Part shown: positions 8,973 to 9,118 of the stretch, piece after piece
Numbering within the stretch: position 1 is the first letter of the stretch
Layout: every line of letters starts with the position of its first letter
From: Kiritimatiellales bacterium
GTDB taxonomy: Bacteria; Verrucomicrobiota; Kiritimatiellia; Kiritimatiellales; Pontiellaceae
Assembly: GCA_030630445.1 (NCBI GenBank)
Contig: DAOVNC010000113.1
Span: forward strand, 1 to 9,118
Reading direction: 5' to 3'
DNA length: 9,118 nucleotides
The notes under the pieces: model-generated
Told to the model about the DNA's origin: nothing
Seen by the model: the letters and a program-made list of their open reading frames with translations, nothing else
The model's database searches: none
Made by a program: the position numbers and the translations under genes

Positions 8973-9047
8973 GCCAGCGTAGCTCAGTGGCAGAGCAACG
9001 GATTTGTAATCCGTTGGTCGTCAGTTCGACTCTGACCGCTGGCTCCA
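8973..9047 (+). tRNA. tRNA-Thr (anticodon UGU)
   Basis: A full cloverleaf can be drawn. The acceptor stem GCCAGCG (8973-8979) pairs with CGCTGGC (9037-9043). The D stem is GCTC/GAGC (8982-8985/8993-8996). The anticodon stem ACGGA/TCCGT (8998-9002/9010-9014) encloses loop TTTGTAA with anticodon TGT at 9005-9007, which reads ACA threonine codons. The variable loop is 5 bases. The T stem GTCAG/CTGAC encloses TTCGACT. All stems pair without mismatch. The discriminator base is T (9044) and the CCA end (9045-9047) is encoded in the DNA. Confidence 0.97.
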
Positions 9048-9053
9048 TTTTAT

Positions 9054-9077
9054 AGCCCCGTTTATCGGGGCTTTTTT
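9054..9077 (+). terminator. Rho-independent terminator of the tRNA-Thr gene
   Basis: AGCCCCG (9054-9060), loop TTTAT, CGGGGCT (9066-9072), with six T in a row (9072-9077). It begins 7 bases after the encoded CCA end and closes the single-gene tRNA unit. The 41 bases beyond it are AT-rich with no recognisable feature. Confidence 0.93.
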
Positions 9078-9118
9078 ATTATATTACTAGGGTTTCTCTG
9101 TTTTTTGTTTGGTGAGGA

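Overview
The window is a GC-rich bacterial chromosomal segment with densely packed genes on both strands. It holds one partial housekeeping gene, seven complete protein genes and one tRNA gene. Sec-type signal peptides and membrane sensors with a periplasmic-type input domain suggest a Gram-negative-like cell. The gene style (PAS-rich hybrid kinases, small Gly/Lys-rich exported proteins) reminds me of PVC-group bacteria such as Kiritimatiellota, but this is an impression and no marker here proves it.

Layout, left to right. (1) 2-886 (+) is the C-terminal part of DNA primase DnaG. (2) 934-2111 (+) holds two separate transcription units for exported proteins: a small Gly/Gln/Lys-rich protein (1004-1261) closed by a strong terminator, then a DUF2202 ferritin-like protein (1389-2111). 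Each is preceded by the same bipartite element, TGTGACGA-N14-GTGTAC, followed by a shared leader block. The spacing resembles an ECF sigma-factor promoter, so the two genes are probably co-regulated. (3) 2065-6999 (-) is a three-gene sensory operon read right to left: a membrane protein with three PAS domains and no kinase, a two-TM protein with an extracytoplasmic sensor domain and no kinase, and a hybrid histidine kinase with HisKA, HATPase, a degenerate receiver and an intact receiver. The two kinase-less proteins end in closely similar coiled-coil tails. (4) 7050-7601 (-) is maf, a nucleotide pyrophosphatase, diverging from (5) 7666-8919 (+), a polysaccharide pyruvyl transferase family protein. 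(6) 8930-9077 (+) is a self-contained tRNA-Thr(UGU) unit with its own sigma70-type promoter and terminator. The last ~40 bases (9078-9118) are AT-rich and show nothing I can name.

Two systems look most worth attention. One is the pair of exported proteins that share a blockwise-conserved promoter and leader. The other is the operon in which two kinase-less sensors with matching coiled-coil tails sit next to a single hybrid kinase, suggesting multi-input signalling into one phosphorelay. The DUF2202 gene and the kinase gene run into each other tail to tail, overlapping by 47 bases.
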